Shown here piece after piece: positions 8,620-16,466 of a stretch of 64,000 bases of DNA. The translations under genes and the position numbers were made by a program. Every line of letters starts with the position of its first letter. Positions within the stretch are counted from its first letter, which is position 1. The notes beneath the pieces are model-generated. The model saw only the letters and a list, made by a program, of their open reading frames with translations. It had not been told where the DNA came from and searched no databases. Source of the DNA: Gammaproteobacteria bacterium (GTDB lineage Bacteria > Pseudomonadota > Gammaproteobacteria > Pseudomonadales > Azotimanducaceae); contig VXYL01000068.1 of the NCBI GenBank assembly GCA_009846005.1, positions 132,626-196,625 of the forward strand. Direction: 5' to 3'.

Positions 8620-9090
8620 CTAGCTCGGGTTTCGGGACTCCTCCCGTAGCCTTTTGCGTACGTTGGTCAGGACCCGTCCGTAGACGTTACGTCCCCGGGT
8701 GTCGCGCCCGCATCCCCAGTAGTAGTCGTATTGGCTCGTTTCGATGATTGTCTTGTCGGCAGTGGCAACGAGGGCGTCGGCAACCTCTTGGTGCGTCCTG
8801 CACTTGGCGTACGTGCCGCGGGTCATGTAGACCTCCTTCACCTCGTCCCATCCCTTGCGAATTCGCCGCCGCCGCTTGCGTGCGAGCTTGGCGGCGTGGG
8901 CGGGGTGCGGTGCGTTGCGAACCTGTTCGCGAAGCACCACATCCTCGAACTTCATCGCCTGGTAGTAGTGTTCGACGGATGGCCAGTCCGCATCGTCGAG
9001 GTGGAAGCCGTGCTTGGAGTAGCTCGCCAGCGTGTTGGTGGGATCCACCCGCGAGACGAGGACGGCATTGGGATCGACGTTGCGAAACAT
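8620..9090 (-). CDS. NADAR domain protein
   Basis: The 156-residue protein matches the NADAR (DUF1768, YbiA-like) fold. The N-terminal motif is DWPSVEHYYQAMKF. The C-terminal motif is TIIETSQYDYYWGCGRD followed by GRNVYGRVLTNVRKRL. NADAR proteins cleave N-glycosidic bonds: YbiA acts on riboflavin intermediates and others remove ADP-ribose from guanine. ATG at 9090 starts 14 bp after the stop of the oxidoreductase gene, so the two form an operon. The start lacks a clear Shine-Dalgarno sequence. A fragment of its 5' end recurs at about 10642-10680. Confidence 0.82.
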   Translation of the reverse strand: MFRNVDPNAVLVSRVDPTNTLASYSKHGFHLDDADWPSVEHYYQAMKFEDVVLREQVRNAPHPAHAAKLARKRRRRIRKGWDEVKEVYMTRGTYAKCRTHQEVADALVATADKTIIETSQYDYYWGCGRDTRGRNVYGRVLTNVRKRLREESRNPS

Positions 9091-9104
9091 CGACGCGCGC
9101 CGGT

Positions 9105-10163
9105 TCAGCCGGAGACGCGCACCAGCGTCTTGCCAAAGTTCCGGCCGCAGAGCATGCCGATGAACGCATCGATGGCCGAGTCGAGTCCATCGGTGATGCT
9201 CTCGCGGTACTTGAGCTGACCCGACTTGATCCATGCAGACAGCGTCTTGAGGGCTTGTTCGGCCTGCGGATGCTGCGATGCGAGATTGGAGAAGCCGAAG
9301 AAGGTGTAGCCTTCGGTGTTGCCGTCCCTGCCGAGTACCGGGAGGCCCTCGGCCTGGAGACGCTGCAAGGGATTCATGCGCCGCACATCCGGCGTCTCGT
9401 TGTAGTGGGCGATGAAGCCGCAGATGGGGATCCGAGCCCCAGGGTTGAGGCGCGGGATCACGGCTTCCAGGATCTCGCCACCGACGTTCTCGAAGTAGAT
9501 GTCGATCCCGTCGGGCGTGGCCGCGGCCAGATCGGCGGCTAGGTTTCCCGCCTTGTAGTCGACGCAGGTGTCGAAACCGAGTTCGTCGATGCAGAAGCCG
9601 CACTTGGCCGGTCCGCCCGCGATGCCCACCGCACGCGCGCCGTGAATCTTCGCCAGTTGGCCCACGACTTGCCCGACTGCGCCGCTGGCGGCACTGACGA
9701 CGACGGTTTCGCCGGGCTGGACCTTGGCGACGTTCAGAAGCCCCTCGTAGGCCGTATACCCGGTCATGCCGAGAACGCCGAGGGCCGTCGAGGGTTCCCC
9801 GAGTGATCCGTCCCACTTCTCGATGGGCATGTTGGGATTGTTCCACTGCACGTCCGATGCGGTGCCGATGCTGTATTCCTGCCAGCCGTAGCAGCCGACG
9901 ATCAGATCGCCGACCTCCCACGCTGGAGCCTTGCAGTCGACAACCTCGGAAACCGTGCCGCCGATGACCGTCTTGCCCACGTTGTCCGGTTGCTGCATGA
10001 AAACCGATCGCATATAGGGGTCGAGCGTCAGCCACCGGGTCTTCAGCAACATCTGTCCGTCCCCGATGTCGCCGAGCGACTCGGAGACGATTTCGAAGTC
10101 CGCTGGCGTCGGTACGCCGACAGGTGGCTGTTTCATGACGACTTTGCGGTTGGTTGTGGGCAT
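9105..10163 (-). CDS. Medium-chain NADP-dependent oxidoreductase (CurA/YncB type)
   Basis: The 352-residue protein starts MPTTNRKVV with GGAG eight bases upstream. It has the MDR features WLTLDPYMRSVF near the N-terminus and the nucleotide-binding AASGAVGQVVGQLAK. These zinc-independent enzymes reduce carbon-carbon double bonds of enones and alkenals with NADPH, as in the leukotriene B4 12-hydroxydehydrogenase/CurA group. It is followed at once by the NADAR gene. Confidence 0.9.
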   Translation of the reverse strand: MPTTNRKVVMKQPPVGVPTPADFEIVSESLGDIGDGQMLLKTRWLTLDPYMRSVFMQQPDNVGKTVIGGTVSEVVDCKAPAWEVGDLIVGCYGWQEYSIGTASDVQWNNPNMPIEKWDGSLGEPSTALGVLGMTGYTAYEGLLNVAKVQPGETVVVSAASGAVGQVVGQLAKIHGARAVGIAGGPAKCGFCIDELGFDTCVDYKAGNLAADLAAATPDGIDIYFENVGGEILEAVIPRLNPGARIPICGFIAHYNETPDVRRMNPLQRLQAEGLPVLGRDGNTEGYTFFGFSNLASQHPQAEQALKTLSAWIKSGQLKYRESITDGLDSAIDAFIGMLCGRNFGKTLVRVSG

Positions 10164-10410
10164 CTCTAGCTCCAAGGTCTGACTCGTTTCCGGATTGTGG
10201 TCGACGTGCGCCTCGAACCACTGCACGAGCTTTCTTCGACCGCTCGCCCCTTGCGGCGGCCATTGTGACGTCCTCGAACGCTTTGGGCGAAGCGAGTAGA
10301 CGAGCGCCGTTCACGGACAGGAAAGACGCCGCGAGTATTGCCGCTCGCTTGTATCCCCCAGCGGTTACAACGTAGCTATACCATGCAATGAGGGTCGTGT
10401 CGCGATTTGG
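10164..10410. other. Non-coding upstream region of the oxidoreductase gene
   Basis: No frame here looks like a protein and no repeat of the GTAG family is present. The sequence should contain the promoter of the oxidoreductase-NADAR operon, but I see no clear -10/-35 pair. Confidence 0.35.
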
Positions 10411-10640
10411 TTGCGGCGGCGCCTAACGTCCGTGCGTGATTGCTCGCCGGAGCTTCTGCTCCGAACGACGGTGGCGACGGATACGCTACCGATGCCGTCG
10501 CGGAGGATGAGGCGAAGACGACCATCCATCACCTTCTTGTCCATGCCCATCGCGTCGAGCAGGGCATCCGCGTCGATGTCCGACGCCCGGTGTCGAACCC
10601 GGAACGTTCCGATCAATCGGTGCACCCCGTGTCGATCTAC
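10411..10640 (-). pseudogene. Decayed duplicate of the aroB 3' end
   Basis: On the minus strand this segment encodes VHRLIGT, then DIDADALLDAMGMDKKVMDG and the end of 3-dehydroquinate synthase. It parallels the C-terminus of intact aroB, whose copy lies at about 11664-11893. Sixty-three bases are identical (10506-10568 against 11759-11821); elsewhere the copies differ at many positions. A single missing base after SVSVATVV shifts the frame. Restoring it gives PEQKLRRAITHGR and a stop at 10423-10425, matching aroB. The N-terminal part of aroB is absent. This is an old displaced or duplicated gene end. Confidence 0.8.
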
Positions 10641-10688
10641 TCGCGAGACGAGGACGGCATGGGGTCGAAGCTGCGAAATCGCGCGGGT
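10641..10688 (-). pseudogene. Fragment resembling the 5' end of the NADAR gene, fused to the aroB fragment
   Basis: The minus strand encodes FRS-FDP, then after a one-base shift AVLVSRVD, against FRNVDPNAVLVSRVD in the intact NADAR gene (9050-9090). The plus-strand run CGCGAGACGAGGACGGCAT is shared exactly. It joins the aroB fragment directly, which makes a chimera of two neighbouring genes. Confidence 0.6.
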
Positions 10689-10689
10689 T

Positions 10690-10910
10690 TGTGAGCCATA
10701 AATAAGTTGAAAAATTGTTCTTTCGTGCCATATTCGCGGTTGGGTTATCGTGACGTTTGCGATGGCGCGACCTGTCTCAATTCTGGAGCTTGCCGCGGAA
10801 GAGGAAGCGAGTCTCGACCGGCGTGTTCAGCGGCACCTACGGCGTCGTCGTTATCCGCACGGATATTCACCACGAGATCCCGTTCAGTCGCCAAGCACCA
10901 TCCGGGTTCA
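10690..10910 (+). mobile_element. Remnant of an IS630-like transposase 5' end
   Basis: An AT-rich stretch (10690-10750), unlike the surrounding GC-rich DNA, precedes ATG at 10760. The frame starts MARPVSILELAAEEEASLDR. That resembles the N-terminus of IS630-family transposases, which often start MxRPVSIxELxxEE and continue into a helix-turn-helix. After about 25 residues the similarity ends, and a stop follows at about 10910. No catalytic region or terminal inverted repeat is recognisable. The call rests on a short N-terminal match. Confidence 0.4.
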
Positions 10911-11017
10911 CTAAGACGAGAGCTTGTCGATTCGGAGCACGCTCCCGACAACTACTGGTGCCCTGGGTGCTGCACGCGAACCTCCGCACCCAGGTCTACC
11001 AGCCATGACCCATGGAT

Positions 11018-11647
11018 TCACGTCTGGTCGAGATATCCGCAAAGACACCCGTTGGATGCGGGACAGGCTATCTCCTGCGGTCGGTGAGTGAACTTTGTGA
11101 CGTTGCCATCGCAGTCGACGTAGGTGGTCACCAAGATGAATTTCATGATCATGATGCTTGGATTGTCCTCGTCGAGGTAGCGCCCGCACTCTTTCGCTTC
11201 CACCGTCACGGTGGGGCATTTCGGTGCCTCGGTGAGCAGGATTGATGGGTCCGTCCGATCATCCGACGTCGGCGAGATACGGACAACTCCGCCGCCGGCA
11301 GCGTCTCGATAGACGAACACCCAGTGACCATCCATATTCAGAATCCTGGCGCAGTCGGAAACGCAGTCCCCTGTGTCGACCGCATCCAAGAACTCGGCAT
11401 CCAGATTGGCGAAAGGCAGCGGGGTTCCTTGTCGGAAGCCCTCGAGGACGCTCAGAACGGTGTTCCCGTACGCGTCCTTGACGCCTAGCACCGGAACACC
11501 GCCGACAGCACCCCAGACCGAGCAGGCAGAAGTGCAGTTGCCCAAAGCCATCTCGTTGAGGTCGGTGCTGCAGGACAGCACGGCAAATCTATCCGCCGCA
11601 ATCGCCGAGGCAGTCCAAAGCGCCGCGAATACGCCAACGTAGATCAA
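11018..11647 (-). CDS. Secreted cysteine-rich protein of unknown function
   Basis: The 209-residue frame begins with TTG, preceded by GAAGAG. It opens with a Sec signal peptide (residues 1-18, ending ASAIAA). The mature part has eleven cysteines, including CTSAC, CVSDC and a C-terminal CPASNGCLC cluster. That suggests disulfide-bonded export. I recognise no family. It sits 27 bp beyond the aroB stop, between the intact aroB end and the decayed aroB copy, so it may have arrived with a rearrangement. The TTG start is the weakest part of the call. Confidence 0.6.
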   Translation of the reverse strand: MIYVGVFAALWTASAIAADRFAVLSCSTDLNEMALGNCTSACSVWGAVGGVPVLGVKDAYGNTVLSVLEGFRQGTPLPFANLDAEFLDAVDTGDCVSDCARILNMDGHWVFVYRDAAGGGVVRISPTSDDRTDPSILLTEAPKCPTVTVEAKECGRYLDEDNPSIMIMKFILVTTYVDCDGNVTKFTHRPQEIACPASNGCLCGYLDQT

Positions 11648-11674
11648 CCGTCTCTTCGTTATGCGACGGCGGCG

Positions 11675-12763
11675 CTACCGTCCGTGCGTAATCGCCCACC
11701 GGAGGGCTTGCTCCGGAACGTCGCTGGCGACGGATACGCTCCCGATACCGTCGCAGACGATGAGGCGAAGACGACCATCCATCACCTTCTTGTCCATGCC
11801 CATCGCGTCGAGCAGGGCATCTTCGTCGATATCCAACGCCTCGGTGACCAGCCCGGAACGTTCGATCAGCCGATGCACCCGGTGTCGATCGCGATCGTCG
11901 CTCCTGCCCAGGCGTACGGATAGGTCCATGGCCATGACCATGCCGGCAGCCACGGCCTCGCCGTGCAGAATTGGTTCGTAGCCGGTGACGGCCTCGATTG
12001 CGTGGCCGAAGGTGTGGCCGAAGTTGAGGATCATGCGGCGGCCTTGCTCGCGCTCGTCGTCGGCAACCACACGGGCTTTGATCTCGCAGGATCGCCGCAC
12101 GGCGTGGATCAGACACGCCGGGTCGCGGTCGAGAATCTCGTCGATGTGCGACTCAAGCCAGTCGAAGAAAGGCTGATCGGCGATGATCCCGTACTTGATC
12201 ACCTCGGCGAAGCCGGCGCGGAACTCGCGTTCGGGAAGTGTTGCCAGGACGCCGACGTCCGCGATCACCGCGTGAGGCTGGTAGAACGCCCCGATCAGGT
12301 TCTTTCCGGCGGGGTGGTTGACGGCGGTCTTGCCGCCCACCGAGGAATCCACGAGCGCAAGCAGCGTGGTCGGGATCTGCACGAGTCCCACACCGCGCTG
12401 GTAGGTGGCTGCCGCGAATCCCGCCACGTCGCCGACCACGCCGCCGCCGAGCGCGACCACGGTCGTCGTTCGGTTGTGCCGGTTGTCGACGAGCGCATCG
12501 AGGACCGCCGCATAGGTGTCGAGGGTCTTGAACCGCTCGCCGTCACCGATTTCGACGACGTCGAGGTGGTCCACGCTCGTGAGACTCCGTCGCACTTGGT
12601 CGAGAAAGAGCCCCGAAACGGCGGCGTTGGTGACCACCAAGGCTTGGTTGCGGGTGTACGGTTCAAGGAGATTGGGCGTACCGAGAAGGCCCTTGCCAAG
12701 CATGATCGGATAGCTACGCTCGCCGGCAAGCGCCACTTCGATTCGGTGGTTCACAACGCGCAC
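11675..12763 (-). CDS. aroB: 3-dehydroquinate synthase
   Basis: The 362-residue protein catalyses conversion of DAHP to 3-dehydroquinate, the second step of the shikimate pathway. It carries IGDGERFKT, the NAD-binding GGGVVGDVAGF, the DSSVGGKTAVNHPAGKN active-site segment and metal-ligand NFGHTFGHAIE and HGEAVAAGM motifs. The start is GTG, overlapping the last 13 bases of aroK, so the two are probably translationally coupled. Its 3' end is duplicated in decayed form about 1.25 kb downstream. Confidence 0.96.
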   Translation of the reverse strand: MRVVNHRIEVALAGERSYPIMLGKGLLGTPNLLEPYTRNQALVVTNAAVSGLFLDQVRRSLTSVDHLDVVEIGDGERFKTLDTYAAVLDALVDNRHNRTTTVVALGGGVVGDVAGFAAATYQRGVGLVQIPTTLLALVDSSVGGKTAVNHPAGKNLIGAFYQPHAVIADVGVLATLPEREFRAGFAEVIKYGIIADQPFFDWLESHIDEILDRDPACLIHAVRRSCEIKARVVADDEREQGRRMILNFGHTFGHAIEAVTGYEPILHGEAVAAGMVMAMDLSVRLGRSDDRDRHRVHRLIERSGLVTEALDIDEDALLDAMGMDKKVMDGRLRLIVCDGIGSVSVASDVPEQALRWAITHGR

Positions 12764-13317
12764 CGGTGGACGCTGGCAACGGTTTCGATACCGCCCGCCC
12801 CGTGCATCCCCTTAAGCAGGTGATGGATGTCGACGGCGATGGCCTTGGGGGGGCGGCGATCGACCGTGATCGTGAGATGCGCGACGGATTCGTAGAGCGG
12901 GCCGCGTTCGGCGGTGAGCGTCTCGATCCGTTCTCGTACGTCCTGCACCTGCAGCAGCGGGCGGCGACGGTCGCGGCGCGTGCGCTCGACGATGAGCTCG
13001 ACATCGCTGTGCAGGTAGACCACGATGCCCCGGTCGCGTAGCAGGGCACGGTTCTCGTCGCGCAGCACGGCGCCGCCCCCGGTGGCGAGTACGACACCCT
13101 CGCTCAGGGTCAGTTCCTCGATGACCTGTTGCTCCCGGTCCCGAAACCGCTCCTCGCCTTCGAGTTCGAAGATCCACGAGATGTCCGCGCCGGCTCGGCT
13201 CTCGATGACCTGGTCGGTGTCGTGGAAAATGAAGCCTAGACGCGAGGCCAAGTGCCGGCCGACCGTGGTCTTGCCCACGGCCATCATGCCGACGAGATAC
13301 ACGTTAGGTGGTGTCAT
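12751..13317 (-). CDS. aroK: Shikimate kinase
   Basis: The 188-residue protein has Walker A GMMAVGKT (residues 10-17), the shikimate-binding DTD (FHDTDQVIE), GGGAV in the substrate site and a RRPLL lid motif. It phosphorylates shikimate with ATP. Its position after pilQ and before aroB is the common proteobacterial arrangement. Confidence 0.95.
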   Translation of the reverse strand: MTPPNVYLVGMMAVGKTTVGRHLASRLGFIFHDTDQVIESRAGADISWIFELEGEERFRDREQQVIEELTLSEGVVLATGGGAVLRDENRALLRDRGIVVYLHSDVELIVERTRRDRRRPLLQVQDVRERIETLTAERGPLYESVAHLTITVDRRPPKAIAVDIHHLLKGMHGAGGIETVASVHRCAL

Positions 13318-13343
13318 GATCCAAAATCCTCAAGTAACGCACC

Positions 13344-14708
13344 TTAACTCGCCTCTTTGTCAGGTGCCATGTGCGCCTGGCCGCCTGCGACATTGCGAAT
13401 GATCGAAGGTGTGATGAAAACGAACAGTTCCTGCTTGTCGTCGCGCTCGAGCGTGCGCCGGAACACGCGTCCGACCACGGGCAGATCGCCGAACAACGGT
13501 GTGCGGACCGTGGCGTGGTGGCGATCAGTCTGGAAGATGCCGCCGAGCACCACGGTCTCGCCTTCCCGAACCAGGACTTGGGTAGCGATGCGGGTGGTGT
13601 TGACGCTTGGTACGCCGTGGTAGATGCGACCCACCGTGTCCTGCTTGACGGAGAGGTCCATGACGATGCTCGCATCGGGAATGATCTGCGGCGTGACCTC
13701 CAACTGCAGGACGGCGTCCTTGAAGGCAATGGAAGTCGCCCCCGACTTGGTGGCCTGCTGATAGGGAATCTCGACGCCCGACTCGATGATTGCAGGGCGT
13801 TTGTCGGCGGTGATGACCTTGGGTCGGGCGACGATTTCGGCACGACCGTCGGCGGCGAGCGCCGAGAGCTCGACGTCCAACCGGTAGCCCGCGTCGGCGA
13901 TACCAAAGGCGAACTTGGATTTGCCGTCGCCGGCGACGCCTAGGTCCACGAGCAGATCGTCGTCTTGTTCGCCGTTCGCCGTTAGCGCGCCGCCGCCCAA
14001 GCGGATGCCGAGTTCCTCCGAGAAGTTGGTATTGGCGTTGACGATTCGGGCTTCGATCTGAACCTGCCGAACCGGTACGTCGAGCTTGCCGATCATCTCG
14101 CGTAGTTCGGAGAGGCTGGCCGCCGTATCGGTGACGATCAGGGAATTGGTGCGCGCATCCACCACGACGCGACCACGCCCGGAGACCGCTGCCGCGCCAT
14201 CGTCGCCGACGAGCAGCTTCGCCATCGACGGCGCGTCCGCATGGCGAAGACGAATGAACGCCCGGGTCAGCGGCGACAGGTCGGCGCGGGCTTTTTCGCG
14301 CTCCAGTTCGAGCCGCTCTTGCGCGGCGATTTCGGCCGCGGGGGCCACCAGCAGAACCGATTCGGTCTGGCGCTTGCCGAGCCCGTTGATGGCCAACACG
14401 TAGTCCAACACTTCGTCCCACGGCACATCGACCATGCGCAGCGTCATGCGACCGTCCACGGCCTGGCCGGCGACCAGGTTCACCCCCGCGAAGTCCGCGA
14501 TTAGTTGCAGGACACCGCGTACCTCCACATCCTGGAAGTTCACGCTCATCCGTTCCCCCGTGTAGACGACCGGTTGTTCCTCCGCAGCGTGAACGGCAGC
14601 GGAGTGCGGAATCCGATCGTCGGCCGCGCTGGCGGCGCCGGCCGCCAGGGCGGCGACCAATGCAACCCAGACGACTCGGTTCCGGCGTGGCGCTTGTCGA
14701 TGCTTCAC
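13344..14708 (-). CDS. pilQ: Type IV pilus secretin PilQ, short form
   Basis: The 454-residue protein has a signal peptide ending AASA. An STN/N0 domain (MSVNFQDVEVRGVLQLIADF) and one N1 domain follow. The C-terminal secretin domain includes VTPQIIPD and VREGETVVLGGIF, then PLFGDLPVVGRVFR. It forms the outer-membrane pore for type IV pili. Typical PilQ proteins are about 700 residues with N-terminal peptidoglycan-binding AMIN domains; none is visible here. The GTG start overlaps the pilP stop in a GTGA. Confidence 0.92.
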   Translation of the reverse strand: MKHRQAPRRNRVVWVALVAALAAGAASAADDRIPHSAAVHAAEEQPVVYTGERMSVNFQDVEVRGVLQLIADFAGVNLVAGQAVDGRMTLRMVDVPWDEVLDYVLAINGLGKRQTESVLLVAPAAEIAAQERLELEREKARADLSPLTRAFIRLRHADAPSMAKLLVGDDGAAAVSGRGRVVVDARTNSLIVTDTAASLSELREMIGKLDVPVRQVQIEARIVNANTNFSEELGIRLGGGALTANGEQDDDLLVDLGVAGDGKSKFAFGIADAGYRLDVELSALAADGRAEIVARPKVITADKRPAIIESGVEIPYQQATKSGATSIAFKDAVLQLEVTPQIIPDASIVMDLSVKQDTVGRIYHGVPSVNTTRIATQVLVREGETVVLGGIFQTDRHHATVRTPLFGDLPVVGRVFRRTLERDDKQELFVFITPSIIRNVAGGQAHMAPDKEAS

Positions 14709-15262
14709 GATTCGCTACCGCTGTTGTCGGGCGCCGCCGGCGCGTTCTCCGGTATGTCGCGAACCGTCAACTCGAGCGCCCGAGCCCTGACCGTCCAGGC
14801 GCCCCGACCGTCCTCGACGTGTTCGAGGATGTCGATGCCGGATGCGCGCACCTTCGCGATTCGGCCGTGGTCACGTCCGACGTAGTCCCCTACGGCGACG
14901 GGATGGGTGATGCGACGGGGGTCTCGGATCAAGGCGAGGATCCGGCCTCGTCCGGCGAGGGTACCCACCATTTCGAGTTGGCCGAGCGGGAAGCGTTCCA
15001 GCGTCTGCGAACGGCGCATGGGATCCGGCGCTTCCGAGGCGAATGCGCCTGGAACCTCTTTGAACGGCTCGAACGGGCTTCGTTCGGACATGGCTCCATA
15101 CTCGAAGTCGGTGTCGCGGTCCGCTGTTGGCTCGCGCTCGGCGCGCGGTGACGGTTGGGTGGCTTCATCGACCATGCGCTCAAGGTCCGAGAGGTCCGGG
15201 CCGCCGCACGCGGCAACGGTCAGCACGAACACGGCGTTGCCGACCCAGCGAATACGCGTCAT
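14705..15262 (-). CDS. pilP: Type IV pilus inner-membrane lipoprotein PilP
   Basis: The 185-residue protein has a lipoprotein signal (FVLTVAAC). A disordered linker precedes the PilP core with ERFPLGQLEMVGTLAGRG, the GDYVGRDHGRI turn and WTVRARALEL. PilP bridges PilN/PilO to the PilQ secretin. Both ends overlap their neighbours by four bases, as throughout this operon. Confidence 0.92.
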   Translation of the reverse strand: MTRIRWVGNAVFVLTVAACGGPDLSDLERMVDEATQPSPRAEREPTADRDTDFEYGAMSERSPFEPFKEVPGAFASEAPDPMRRSQTLERFPLGQLEMVGTLAGRGRILALIRDPRRITHPVAVGDYVGRDHGRIAKVRASGIDILEHVEDGRGAWTVRARALELTVRDIPENAPAAPDNSGSES

Positions 15263-15906
15263 GTTCGAGGCTCCTTGAGTGCGCCGTCGGGCGTTGCGCC
15301 GCCGGGCCGGGGGGTAGCGGGCGTCTCGTTGTACCGGTAGGTTCTGGCTTCGATCGTTAGACCTAGGTCGCGGGGACCCGTCCGGGGGGCGAGGTCGAAG
15401 TCGTGCAGGGTCACCAACCGGGAGAGTCCTGCGATGTCGCCCGCGAAAGCGCCGAGGTCGTGGTAGTCGCCGGCGACGTCGATGGTGATGGGCAGTTCGC
15501 GGTAGAACTCTGCCTGGCGTTCCGGGCGCAACTCGATGCGTGCGATGGCGAGGTCGTGGTCGTCCGCCGCGCGATTGATGTCCTCGACCAGGCCAGGCAC
15601 TTCTGTATCGACTGGCAAGCGCCCGAGCGTTTCGCCCAACGCTGCGGTTGCCTCGGCAAGGCCAATGCGGTGGGCGGACAACCCCGCGGCGGTCCGCGCT
15701 CGGTCTTTGAATTGGTGGCGCAGGTCGACTTCGCGCTGCTCCGCGAGCGCGAACTCGGATCGCTTGTCGGCGATGGCGACAAGGTAGCCGAGCGCGAGGA
15801 CGACTGCGGCGAGAATCACGACACAAAGACCCTTCACCGGCGTCGGCCAAGCGCCGATTTCGGCGATGTCGAGGTCGGTCAGGTCCACCGACCGGGCTGC
15901 GTTCAT
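15259..15906 (-). CDS. pilO: Type IV pilus assembly protein PilO
   Basis: The 215-residue protein has one transmembrane helix (about residues 25-46). A coiled coil and a ferredoxin-like periplasmic domain (FYRELPITIDVAGDYHDLGAF, RLVTLHDFDL) follow. It forms the inner-membrane alignment complex with PilN and PilP. It was separated from a longer open frame by its MNAARSVDL start four bases inside pilN and by the family N-terminus. Confidence 0.93.
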   Translation of the reverse strand: MNAARSVDLTDLDIAEIGAWPTPVKGLCVVILAAVVLALGYLVAIADKRSEFALAEQREVDLRHQFKDRARTAAGLSAHRIGLAEATAALGETLGRLPVDTEVPGLVEDINRAADDHDLAIARIELRPERQAEFYRELPITIDVAGDYHDLGAFAGDIAGLSRLVTLHDFDLAPRTGPRDLGLTIEARTYRYNETPATPRPGGATPDGALKEPRT

Positions 15907-16466
15907 CGATCTCTCCCGTTCGCGGCAGATCTGCTGAAGATGAGCTCGAAGGCGGCTTGATCGGCCCCGATGTTGCCGCGGATTTCGTCGATGCCCGTGA
16001 GCCTCGGCGCCTCGAACTGTTCGGACGCCTCGACGCTGCGCATCAGCGCCGAGACATCGGTATTCGTACGGGCGATGCCCTGCACGCTGATGTGGGTGCC
16101 GCGCAGGGCCAGCGAGGTGTAGTGAATACCCGGCACGACGGTACGCGCGAGTTCCTGGAAGATGCGCGCGATGCCGGTTCTGTCGTGGCGCAGGCCCGAA
16201 AGCGCTTGCACCCGTCCGAGCGTCTCCTCGGTACGCTGGCGGATGCGTTCGATTTCGTCGGTGCGCTGCTCGAGTTCCCCGATGCTTGCGACCAGGAACC
16301 GGTTGCGCGCGTCCTGACGACCGATCCGCCCGTCGAGGACAACGGATGCCAGGCCCACGAGGCAGACGCAGGCCCCGAAGACGACGCCTAGTTGTGCCGC
16401 GAAGGCACGGCGTTGCCGGTCCCGTCGCCGTTGCCGCCAAGGCAACAGGTTGGTGCGGGCGATCAC
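15903..16466 (-). CDS. pilN: Type IV pilus assembly protein PilN
   Basis: The 187-residue protein begins with the PilM-binding motif INLLPWR variant (ARTNLLPWRQRRR). One transmembrane helix (about residues 24-44), a coiled coil and a ferredoxin-like domain (IHYTSLALRGTHISVQGIA) follow. The GTG start overlaps the pilM stop by four bases. Confidence 0.94.
   Translation of the reverse strand: MIARTNLLPWRQRRRDRQRRAFAAQLGVVFGACVCLVGLASVVLDGRIGRQDARNRFLVASIGELEQRTDEIERIRQRTEETLGRVQALSGLRHDRTGIARIFQELARTVVPGIHYTSLALRGTHISVQGIARTNTDVSALMRSVEASEQFEAPRLTGIDEIRGNIGADQAAFELIFSRSAANGRDR

Noticed and set aside
8620-10314. A 564-codon minus-strand frame as one fused gene
   Set aside because: Only the last 156 codons match a family (NADAR). 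The rest is the out-of-frame complement of the oxidoreductase gene region and is Arg-rich, as expected of a GC-rich shadow frame.
10690-11017. A complete insertion sequence in the AT-rich patch
   Set aside because: Only about 25 residues of transposase-like N-terminus are visible, with no catalytic part, inverted ends or target duplication.
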